Source: Rhizoclosmatium globosum (taxonomy: Eukaryota > Chytridiomycota > Chytridiomycetes > Chytridiales > Chytriomycetaceae). From it: DNA of 64,000 bases. The stretch covers positions 558,001-622,000 of the forward strand of contig MCGO01000006.1 of assembly GCA_002104985.1 (NCBI GenBank), written 5' to 3'. A program made the translations under genes and the position numbers. Below, one piece after another: positions 11,678 through 20,330 of this stretch (its first letter is position 1; each line of letters starts with the position of its first letter). Below the pieces are notes generated by a model. That model had not been told where the DNA came from. It saw nothing but the letters and a program-made list of their open reading frames with translations, and did no database searches.

Positions 11678-13099
11678 TCAACAGCGGCGGCGCCTTGGTC
11701 CCAGGTCTGCTGATGTGTTGTCAAAGACAGAAGTCTCGGTTTCCTTTTCAATTTCATCTGTAACTGTGTCGCTCTGCGCAGAAATATCTTCTTCCTTCAA
11801 AGTCATATCGGAATTCCCGTGGACCAATTCAGCCGCATTTTCTGGTAAGTCATCAATGGTCGGCTCTGCCGCAAGCTGAACGATTCTGTCAGCCTCAGTC
11901 GCAGCCGCAAGAAACTCCAAAGAGTTTTCGTTCTCCACTTCATAGCTCAAGTAGTCAAAGTCTTCATCCTCTTCAAGAGATTCCAAATGCTCAAGCTCTT
12001 CCTCGAGCAATTCATCTGTAAGCATACCCATTTGGTGCCAGCTTTTCATCATTTCCATTTTTTGCTTTTTGGACATTGGACAGTTTCCAAACATTTCAGC
12101 CTCAAAGCCTTCCAAACTGTTGAATTCTTCAACACCAGATTCGGAACAGATGTTAATAAGCCCATATTGGCGGCGGTGGAACGAATTTATGTATTGTCCG
12201 ATTCTGGACTGGCTTCTGGATCCCATACGAACGACTCTGTCATTGTACTTTTCACTTGTGTAAGTGGATCCTACATGGACAAGTTGTTCACTTGAAAGTT
12301 ATCAGCAAAATTCTTTGTTATTCAAGACGTAAGACGTACAAAGACACATTGTGTTTTTTGGTAACAAAGTCTGTCGTCTTGAAAGCGCTCTTCTTGTTGT
12401 GGACTGTGTGGTGATACGGAATAACTCCATGGAGATACAACTCTGGAACTCTGACAGCCTATTGCGTTGTGTTAAACCGGTGTTTCAAAGAAATTTAAAA
12501 CAAACCAAAATGTTTCGCTTGAGTGTTACCATGTCCTTCTTGAATGCCTGTTACAAATTATTTAATTTGAAGCCAGATATAAACCAAGCTTATAAGTATA
12601 CCTTCTCACGTTCTAGATAATGGTCAAGGCAATCTTTTCTGAACTCTTTGAATTCCTGGGTCACTTCACGAAGTTTGGACGCCGTCGCTCTCATTCCCTC
12701 TTTAGCAGCGACAAGATCATTTACCGCCTCCTTCAGCTTAAGTTCCACCTAGAAATAAATCAGAGAAGAGGACAAAATGTTGCATGATCGTACTTCTTCA
12801 ACTGCCTCGATCCTCTGTTGTTGATTCTTCAATCAAAGTTGAGATTAGAACAGAATAAAATAAGAAGGGTTAAAAACCTTCAAGCGAAGTTGAAGGGCTT
12901 TGTTTTCGGCGAGAAGTTGGTGAAACTGGATAGATCGGGAATCAAACTCCAACTTCGTAAAAAAGTTTTGATCGCGTACCTTTACACTCAGTTCATCGTG
13001 AAGCAATTCTGGGGCCAGTCCGATCTTGACGTTTTGAGTCTTTGCAGTACGCTTCCAGAGTAACAAGGTCTTTGGAACATGGGTGATGAAGTTGCTCAT
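11678..13099 (-). CDS. Coiled-coil protein, unidentified
   Basis: Multi-exon minus-strand gene. It starts MSNFITHVPKTLLLWKRTAK. Coiled-coil exons follow: FHQLLAENKALQLRLK, RIEAVEEVELKLKEAVND, then LREVTQEFKEFRKDCLDHYL and AFKKDMVTLKRNIL. Next is a segment AVRVPELYLHGVIPYHHTV, then the last exon with RIGQYINSFHRRQYGLIN, an acidic stretch (LLEEELEHLESLEEDEDF) and a C-terminus GPRRRRC. Introns near 12838-12880, 12750-12790, 12560-12615 and 12480-12510 join the pieces in phase. No enzyme domain is seen. The architecture resembles many flagellar or basal-body coiled-coil proteins, and the neighbourhood has other flagellar genes, but that is only suggestive. Exon ends between 12250 and 12460 are uncertain. 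Confidence 0.6.
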
Positions 13100-13599
13100 T
13101 TTGGGAAAGATCTACAATCTGGGAACAGCTTGACAAGTTAGTTCAGCTTTGGGCAATCTTTGCAATCACGTGAGGACCAAAACAACAAAATTCGGCGTTG
13201 CATTCCAGCATTTGCCTCCAGCGTTTGCAATATCGTGTTTCATTTTGCAGGGTTCCAAAAGTTGTTGGTGAGTGAGTTTATTCGAATCATCTCTTTCATA
13301 ATTGGGTTAGCGCGTTTGCCTATGAATTAAGTCTGTTGGTGCAAGTGGGGAGTGTTTCCAGTCGTTTCATTTAATTGTTGTTTTAATTACTACGGCAGGG
13401 GTCATAGTACTTAAACTGTACAGCAATATCCACTCATTGGATTCTGCTCAAATATATGGATCAGCTTGAGTGTATGTGACGGAAACCAACAGATCCAGCA
13501 TAGAAGTCTTCCGAATAGTGTTACCTGCGGAGCCAATGTTCCCTTCCCAAATTTCTTTTTCATTATAGTCAATGTCTTAAGATGGTATTGCTGTAGGCT
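13100..13599. other. Divergent spacer between two unidentified genes
   Basis: About 500 bases between the coiled-coil gene (minus) and the orphan gene (plus). It should hold both promoters and probably an unrecognised first exon of the plus-strand gene, because the frame of that gene is open upstream of 13612 without a clear ATG and begins right after an acceptor-like TGTAG near 13594. No repeats or RNA genes were seen. Confidence 0.4.
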
Positions 13600-14514
13600 G
13601 ATGGTGAGTGTTTGAAAGCATACATTGATGGTGTCGAAAAGTTCCTCCAGTCTGCTTATCTCAGCATGGCACCCTCGGACCCAAAGAAGCCCAGAGACCT
13701 ACTATGGATAGAAATATCGCCAACCGAGCAATCCAGAGTAATATTGGCCACGTCCCCATCGGATGCAACAAATCAAACATTAACTCAGTCGACACTGACG
13801 CTCCTCACAACCTTATTTTCCTCAACAAGTGTCCACAAAGACCGATTTATATATGCTCTTGCTGGATGTCTCTTCTCCTCTGAATCCCCAACACCTTTTG
13901 GTGGGTCGAGGACGAAACCTGGATTCACAACATTTCATGGCGAAACTCCCTCGCAACTCCTTCACTATATTGTCCGAGAGGCATATCGAGTTCAATGGAC
14001 GATCAGGCAGCTAAAAGCGCTGATATTGGTAACAGCTTCAGTGAATCGAATAATGGAGTTGCATTTCGGAGGCTTCAAAGATGAGATTGATGAATTGATG
14101 CTCAAGGGTATCAAAAAAGCTGGACATTGTGAATGGTTTGGCGTTGTTCGAGTTCCTGAATATATGAAACATGTTGATGAGGAAGGGGTTATCGTACAGA
14201 GTGTTGGATTTGTTATGCCGAGTCTTGCGATGCAAGCAGGAAGTGTATCAATTGAGCATAAGTCTGATGTAACTATAGGAATATATGGAATGTCGGTGGT
14301 ACAAGAGAGGAGTACAGTGGAAGCAGAAAAAACATTTGCTTCAAGCTTGATCGCTCCAATCATAACGCATCGAGAGGATGTGGAATACAACAATATCGGC
14401 AAGGACATAGTAAACGTGCAGTTGAAAGGGTTGTCACCGAAGGAGCGTTTCATGATTCCAGCAGAGACGAACACTGATAGAGCATATCAATCTGATCTAA
14501 AACCAAACGAATAA
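13600..14514 (+). CDS. Orphan protein of about 300 residues
   Basis: A long intronless reading frame ends at 14512-14514. I do not recognise the family. It is a mixed alpha/beta-looking soluble protein without signal peptide or TM helix. It contains KKPRDLLWIEISPTEQSR near the start, a Thr/Ser-rich patch, then TFHGETPSQLLHYIVREAY, LILVTASVNRIMELHFGGF and a C-terminal EYNNIGKDIVNVQLKGLSP. Two possible starts exist: the first internal ATG at 13666 (283 residues), or an upstream exon spliced at about 13594, since codons ADGECLKAYIDG read in frame before the ATG. Codon use and length make it very likely coding. There is no operon-like context, and the neighbours are unrelated. Confidence 0.7.
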   Translation, partial: DGECLKAYIDGVEKFLQSAYLSMAPSDPKKPRDLLWIEISPTEQSRVILATSPSDATNQTLTQSTLTLLTTLFSSTSVHKDRFIYALAGCLFSSESPTPFGGSRTKPGFTTFHGETPSQLLHYIVREAYRVQWTIRQLKALILVTASVNRIMELHFGGFKDEIDELMLKGIKKAGHCEWFGVVRVPEYMKHVDEEGVIVQSVGFVMPSLAMQAGSVSIEHKSDVTIGIYGMSVVQERSTVEAEKTFASSLIAPIITHREDVEYNNIGKDIVNVQLKGLSPKERFMIPAETNTDRAYQSDLKPNE

Positions 14515-14874
14515 CATAATTATTAAACATCGACGTTAAAAACAAGTACTTGCTCTGTCATTGGCATTGAATGGTGGCAAGTACATCTTCAAAAGCCGTT
14601 CAAGTTGATGAAATTAAACACTTCCTCATCACCCACCAGTTACCAGTTGTGGCACAAATAAGTCGTTGATGGCACCCTGAGTTTGTCATATATACTAGAG
14701 AGTCATTTTGGAGAATGTTTCACGACCCTCCTTTGCTCACTCTCCAGATGTTTCAGTATTGCTGTTTCAAATGAAAAAATTAGATAATTTCAAACTTTCC
14801 CTTTGCCAATAAAGGTAAGTGCTCGATTGTATCTAATTCTGTTTATTTCAACCTTTCATTTTTGAGTGTTGCCG
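14515..14874. other. Convergent 3' region
   Basis: About 360 bases between two convergent stop codons (orphan gene plus, mini-membrane protein minus). It probably holds two 3' UTRs; AATAAA occurs near 14810. No other feature was seen. Confidence 0.4.
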
Positions 14875-15147
14875 CTATGCAGCCCCCAAACCGACCAACT
14901 CATTATGTGCAACATGCTCCCTTCGTGTCTGCTCTTCTTCTTGCCTCTTTTTATATGATGTAGCTTGCCAATAGAAGATTACTGCAGAGATGAAGATCAT
15001 CAGCACCAATGCCACTGCCAGCCAAGTTTTGGATTTGGTAAGATAGAGGGTCAGAATTGCCACTACGACCGTAGCAATGAACAAAGCGAGCGCCAGCCAT
15101 CTGAAGTACCGGTCAAAGTACCAGGCATTCCAATCAGTAGATGACAT
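14875..15147 (-). CDS. Small two-TM membrane protein 1
   Basis: Uninterrupted 90-codon gene. Two hydrophobic helices (WLALALFIATVVVAILTLYL and TWLAVALVLMIFISAVIFYW) are joined by a short basic loop, TKSK. They are followed by a charged C-terminus KKRQEEEQTRREH. The start MSSTDWNAWYFDRYF shares a D/N-AWYF motif, the helix spacing and the TKS loop with the next gene at 15274-15534, so the two are tandem paralogues. Function is unknown. Both ends are likely on the same side of the membrane, because the helices form a hairpin. Confidence 0.75.
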   Translation of the reverse strand: MSSTDWNAWYFDRYFRWLALALFIATVVVAILTLYLTKSKTWLAVALVLMIFISAVIFYWQATSYKKRQEEEQTRREHVAHNELVGLGAA

Positions 15148-15273
15148 GAGCGTTTTTGAGGAAGATATTTTTAGTTTGGAGGAGGAAAAGTAGAATCAGT
15201 TTATTCAATTATAGCGTGATGATACAACTATTTAAGTTTGCTTTTGACCTAAAATTAAAGCTTCTATTCGCTT

Positions 15274-15534
15274 TTAGGCGTTGGTCTCCAGATGAGCTTT
15301 GATTGCTTCACTGTTTCGTACTTGAACCTGCTTGAGATGTTGAACACGAATCACAAATGTGATGATTGAAAGAAGAATTATGATTCCTGCGGCAATGGCA
15401 GTCCATTGGAATGACTTGGTGGTGAAGTACACGACAATACCGACAAGAACAGTCACGAAAAGAAGAAAGTAAAGGATGCTTGTCGGAGCAAAGTACCAGG
15501 CGTCAGTGTTGGTTGTGTTGTTGGCTGAAGGCAT
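15274..15534 (-). CDS. Small two-TM membrane protein 2
   Basis: Uninterrupted 86-codon gene, paralogous to 14875-15147. It begins MPSANNTTNTDAWYF, then has helix 1 (SILYFLLFVTVLVGIVVYF), a TTKSF loop, helix 2 (TAIAAGIIILLSIITFVI) and a polar tail with QVQVRNSEAIKAHLE. The stop lies 126 bases upstream of the paralogue's start, so each probably has its own promoter. The residues are diverged, but the D-AWYF start, hairpin spacing and TKS loop are shared. No known family is recognised. A membrane-complex accessory role is possible but unproven. Confidence 0.75.
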   Translation of the reverse strand: MPSANNTTNTDAWYFAPTSILYFLLFVTVLVGIVVYFTTKSFQWTAIAAGIIILLSIITFVIRVQHLKQVQVRNSEAIKAHLETNA

Positions 15535-15782
15535 TTTGGAATGGTGTTTTTGTTAATGACCAAATACCGAACTTGTTGATGGATACAGGTTGCAAAGCTG
15601 CCGCTCTCTCAATTTTAAATGAAATCTCTCAAAAGTCCCACGAAAAACGACTTAAAAGGTTCGACAGATACTGTAATGCCGGATTTTTGCGGATGAGAGA
15701 TCTCTCACCGCTGGGTTTGCTAATACCATTGGCGTCGACGCTCATTGACAAGTCTTGATTCATTAAGATGGACTCAAGTCTT

Positions 15783-17161
15783 TTATTTCAAGGAATACAT
15801 TGTCGGAAACACTTCCCCTCTCAGTACCACACATCTTTTCCCATGATTCAAGTATCCAAGCAGGAATCCTTGGTCCACCAAACTCTGTACAAGGCATTCC
15901 GCATCTTCCACAGAAAACTCGGATCCAAATCCAGAAACTCTTGCTGCCACACAAACTTCATGAAACGATAACGTTCGGGGTTGGTTCTGAATCATCCATA
16001 CTCTTTTGACGAGGTTCCGAAACAGAGTTACACGTGTACGGTATCGCAGAATTCCAAAGCATTTATGAAGCATCAGAAAGGGTTGCATTGAGGAGACAAT
16101 GTATTCGTATTGAGCTAAGTTTCCGGACAGGAGGGCTTGGATGAGAGGCATAAATATGTGAGACAAGCTGTATTCCTCAAGGAGGTGGGGGGATGGGTGG
16201 GCGCCGAGGACGAGGCGTGCAACGGTGAGATATAATAGTATATGGCGCTTTTGATTGTAATAGTGGGGCGGACAAAGGTTGTAAGCAAGGGAAAGGGCTT
16301 TGTCAGCCAGGTTGAATTCATGATGGATGAGTTTTAGACGGCCAAGATAAAAGTTGAACGTGACTACGTCTTGAGTTTGAAAGTCAGAGAAGACATTGAA
16401 CGAAGAACTAGGTCGACTTGTTCAATGATTTTTGGGCAACGAGTTAACTCGTTCAGCTGTTGTAGTGAATTAGATGTGGTGATGGAATTCATGGGATTCA
16501 ACCTTGAAGCAGATTTTAAAGCTCGCATTAATGGGAATGAAGAAAGAGAACCGCGAGGACCAGCGGAATGTTGCATTTTGAGACTTTGGTGGGTTTAGTC
16601 AACGAAATCGTGCGACAGACAGTGTCCATACATGTCAGGAAGTGATTTCAGCCTCGGAAATGCATCTATGTTTTAACCGCGTTCGTGAGGGTTATTTTCG
16701 GGTCTGGATCCTGAAAGGGAAGGTCAGAGTTGATGATTTGATGAGGATCACGCACCAAGAACGCCAAAAGGACCAGGTCGGCACACAGGACCGTAAACTT
16801 GGATATGAAAGTCTTCGCACATGTATCCTTCAAATGCACTGGTTCAACAGAGTCAGCGAGATCCAAATCCAAGTAAAGTTAGCATCACTGACACAAACAG
16901 AGCCAGATAGTTTGCGTGCATCTCCTTCTCGGCACCGCAAAGAAAGGCAACGCACAGTCCGGCGACCTTCTTCAGTCCGGCCTCAAAAGGCAGCGCGGCC
17001 GCAACGTTTGCCACGCCGCCCTTCGTCGCCACGTCGCCCGAAAACGACGCAACAAACTCGTCGTCGACACGCGCCGAAAACGCCGACGAAAGAAGCGCCG
17101 AGTCGCGCGTGTCGACCGCGTGGCCAATCGTTGAAATCCACGAGGACAGCGACACGGACAT
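15783..17161 (-). CDS. PCID2: PCID2/Thp1-like PCI-domain protein (TREX-2)
   Basis: PCI-domain subunit of the TREX-2 complex, which couples transcription to mRNA export at the nuclear pore. Conserved blocks are LGRLKLIHHEFNLADKALSL, PPHYYNQKRHILLYLTVARL, LGAHPSPHLLEEYSL, a RVTLFRNLVKRVW stretch (human TYRNLFKKVYLL) and the winged-helix end VEDAECLVQSLVDQGFLLGY then LNHGKRCVVL. The start at 17161 begins MSVSLSSWISTIGHAVDTRD, matching the PCID2 N-terminus (INQYLQQVYEAIDSRD). Two frame breaks are needed as given, near 16370 (one base missing before QDVVTF) and near 16865. Introns lie between about 16580 and 16660. The gene is divergent from the membrane protein at 17188, with only 26 bases between start codons. 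Confidence 0.82.
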
Positions 17162-17187
17162 TTGATTGAACGACAACAAACAAAAAG
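17162..17187. promoter_or_regulatory. Very short bidirectional promoter region
   Basis: The PCID2 start codon (minus, 17159-17161) and the start codon of the next plus-strand gene (17188) are 26 bases apart. Promoter elements and transcription starts must lie inside one or both genes, or upstream 5' exons remain unseen. No TATA box is visible in the spacer. Confidence 0.5.
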
Positions 17188-17684
17188 ATGGCACGAACTG
17201 AACTTGACGCCTTTGATTTGGCGACACCGCGAGACTTGTCTGCCTTCCTCGCGGGCGCTCAGATCACATCCTCCATCACATACGCTCTTGTCTTTGGCAT
17301 CACTAGCTTCATCGTACCTCTGATCAGGCAAACAAAAGTGTCGTCTCCCTGCCAATCCAGATCATCTTTGGTGCCGCTTACGGATTCAAACTGTTTCAGC
17401 TCTTTTATTATAGGCAGGGCTCAGAAGGCTGGAACTATAGGCTTCCTCGGGAACTTGGTTCCTTTGTTGCCGCATGTCAATTAACTTCTCTTATCTCGTT
17501 TGCCACTCTATTTACTACAGTTTCACTTTGGGGCGGAGATGATTTCCCTGCTGATGCACGAAAGTGGGTCCTTTATGCTGTAGGCGGAGTTTTTGGTGCA
17601 ACTTATCTGTTGCGAGGTCTGGTGCAAGGAACAATGTTGACAAAGAAGAAAGCTGCTTCTAAGGACGTTAAAAAGGATAATTAG
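17188..17684 (+). CDS. Small multi-pass membrane protein
   Basis: Reads MARTELDAFDLATPRDLSAF, then three or four hydrophobic segments (ITSSITYALVFGITSFIVPL; FATLFTTVSLWGG; WVLYAVGGVFGATYLLRGLV) and a lysine-rich end KKKAASKDVKKDN. A middle block reads VVSLPIQIIFGAAYGFKLFQ. One base is missing near 17318, between VPL and DQANKS. Adding it gives a continuous 165-residue protein. No intron was found. The family is not recognised. The dilysine-rich C-terminus would fit an ER or Golgi protein, but that is inference. It is head-to-head with PCID2. Confidence 0.65.
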
Positions 17685-17991
17685 TCAAACGATCCGTCAT
17701 TTGATGATGAAGGAAGTTATTATGACTTGTGAAGCTGAGTATATGAAGGCAAGCTCGACTACTCGAAAATAAATATTGTAGAATAAGCATATTCATAATT
17801 ATGACTTGATTTATCTGAAGTTGTATGGAACTACATACATACTGAAAGAAGGTCGGAAATACCACTGCGGCACCAGTGTAACTATTATCAATATTTAAAT
17901 AAGAGAGTATTTCGGAAACAGCACCCAATAAGATAGCGGCTTCTGATCAGTATCTCATATTTATTGTCAAATCGAAATCATCACAAAACAG

Positions 17992-19646
17992 ATGATATCG
18001 CCAACAGTTCTCCTCCGCCTACCCACCAGAGCCTCATCACTTCGCTTCTATTCAAGCTCCGCCCTTCTTCGAACGCAAGTGGGAGCTTCCTGTGCCGCAA
18101 CACATCTTCACTCTCTTCCCCCGCCAGCCTCAACGTTTTATCGGAGAAGTTTACCACCTGTGAGCTCTCCTCTCTTTATCCCCAATGAAGCTTACCGATG
18201 AAACGTCAGATCTTGACATCCTTCAACTCAACAGACGGCAAAAAGCTGTTCAAAGAAAGTCTGGCACGGGGAACAGCCGAATCTTTCTTGCATCTATCTG
18301 GAAACCTCGCGCATCAATCTGAACCAGCTTTCTGTGGATTAGGTACATTTGTCTGCTTCTTCCAATACGTTGCTGATACGCACTGGTGTTCCAAACAGGA
18401 TCCCTGGCCATTGTCCTCAACGCTCTTGAAATCGATCCCAACAGGCCATGGAAAGGCGCTTGGCGCTGGTACGATGAAACTCTCTTAGACTGCTGTAGTC
18501 CCCTGGAAACGATTAAATCCAAAGGGATTACGTTCGATGAGTTCGCGTCCCTGGCAGCTTGCAACGGTCTCACTGTTACGTCAAAGCGAGTACAGGAGGG
18601 TGATCCCAATACAATCAGTAAAGAAGAATTCATCAGAGATCTGAAGAAAGTGTGTGGGAATAGTGAGGGGTTGACACAAATGGTGGTTAGTTTCAGTCGA
18701 AAGACGTTGCATCAAACTGGGGATGGCCATTTCTCACCTGTTGGATGTTTCCATGAAGAAAGTGGGATGGTTTTGGTGTTGGATGTCGCTCGATTCAAGT
18801 ATCCAAGCTATTTCGTTCATGTCGTGAGTCAACTATTTTCGAAACGTACATAGAAACACCTCTCAGATACGTTTGCTTTAGGATGTACTATATGAAGCTA
18901 TGAAGCCAGTCGATAAAGTCACGCTCAAAAGTCGTGGATACTTCCTCCTTTCGAAAAAGCACCAACCAGACTCTGCTCAAATTGACATCATGAAGAGAGG
19001 AGGCAACTATAAATCCGTTATTGAAGCTCATTTGAAGTCTGGCGGTGCAAGAGGCAACAACAATTGCGTCACAACAGGATGCAGCCATGATGCCACTGAA
19101 GCTGCACTCACAAAGATTACTCCGCTTTCCTTGTCAAAAACTGAAGGAGTCGTGCAAGCCCTTACTGTCAAGTTACCTGAAGCCTTGAGCGCTGCTAACA
19201 TAACCCGAGAAAACGCAATCTCCCAGATTCTCTCAATCCTTGTTGGAAATGAAAGCGAACCTGGAGTTCTTTCGATTTCATTGCGTAAGCCTGCAGTGGA
19301 TCTAGTTGTAACCGAAGATGAATCTGTGTCTGCAGTTCAGCACAAACTTCATGCACAGCAGATTGAGTTGTTGGTTGGACAGATTGAAGCCATGCCTATT
19401 CATCAACAGATTATCAAGGCGTCTAAGTCGGTTACCAACACTCTAGAGGAACGACACCAAAACGCATTGTCAACGTTGCTGGTTGTTTCTCTTCCAGGAT
19501 CTGTTTTCCTTGCGATTGAAAACCCCGAGTTGAGGAGCTATTTAATGGAAGCCAAATATTTTGTTTCCCAAGGGCCTAAATCGCGTTGTAAAAGTGAAGT
19601 GGAACGTATGGAGAGTCAATTAACTAATTTGATTAATAAGTTATAA
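17992..19646 (+). CDS. PCS: Phytochelatin synthase with possible mitochondrial presequence
   Basis: Glutathione gamma-glutamylcysteinyltransferase (EC 2.3.2.15), which makes (gamma-Glu-Cys)n-Gly chelators for Cd, Zn and other metals from glutathione. Exons 17992-18159, 18210-18342, 18399-18823 and 18882-19646 join in frame to 496 residues (Arabidopsis PCS1 is 485). The papain-like triad is Cys98 (SEPAFCGLG), His211 (TGDGHFSPVG) and Asp229 (VLDVARFKYP), with the family's exact 18-residue His-Asp spacing. Other family blocks are NALEIDPNR, WKGAWRWYDETLLDCC and LYEAMKPVDK. The variable C-terminal domain has few cysteines (C-x(5)-C near the NNCVTTGCSH stretch). Before the usual FYRRSLPP start lie about 48 extra residues rich in Arg, Ser and Leu without acids, like a mitochondrial targeting peptide. 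No other in-frame ATG precedes the domain. Confidence 0.95.
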
Positions 19647-20330
19647 GGAGGGATGAGGAATAAAATAAGCTTCTTCGCTATTAGTATAGTGCTATGAAAT
19701 ATATGGGACGACAAAGCGATGTGGAGGCTCCGGGAATAGCGAGTGACGAAGTGAGTTCCTTCTATGCTTTTTATGTTTTCATCTTTCCGACCTTAACGCG
19801 ATTTTTCAGCCTTTTTCAGCTTCTCACTGCCAATCCCAAAATCATTTTGACAGAATGGTTGACATTTCTTTATATTCTGGACTTTCCCCTCAACAATGAC
19901 GGCCGGGATCCCCACCATCGTTGTTCACTCTTCGTAGCCAGCTGGGGTTGGTGGCGCGTACGATTAGCTCTGCATGATCATCAATCTCCGAACAATAGCG
20001 ATGAGATGCGAAGGGGATCTCGAATATTTTTTTTTATGTCTGCTCGACACAAAGTCGTAAAAGTTACGTCCTTCATCACAATATCCATGCAGGCAAGCTC
20101 TAGTATTTAAGTATTTATACAGACGAAGAGTGGAAAACACATCCAGTACGTCACAGACACTCATTTGACACCTAAGTTGACAGTGCACTTATTTCATATT
20201 AAAATGCCGTTTTTTATATGCGGAATACTATGTCGTGTCTTCCTTTCTCTTCTTTGGTTACTAAACTGTGCAACTGTGTCTGTCAGAATTGATGGGTTCC
20301 ACAAAACAGTGCAATCAAACTTGTTGAAAC
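19647..20330. other. Intergenic region, possible small exon(s)
   Basis: About 680 bases between phytochelatin synthase and the K+ channel. An ATG at 19694 opens a frame with a donor-like GTGAGT at 19752 and an acceptor-like TTTTTCAG near 19809, so a short two-exon gene or an upstream 5' exon is possible. The product is not recognisable and compositional support is weak. A TATTTAAG motif sits near 20105, about 225 bases before the channel start. Confidence 0.3.
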
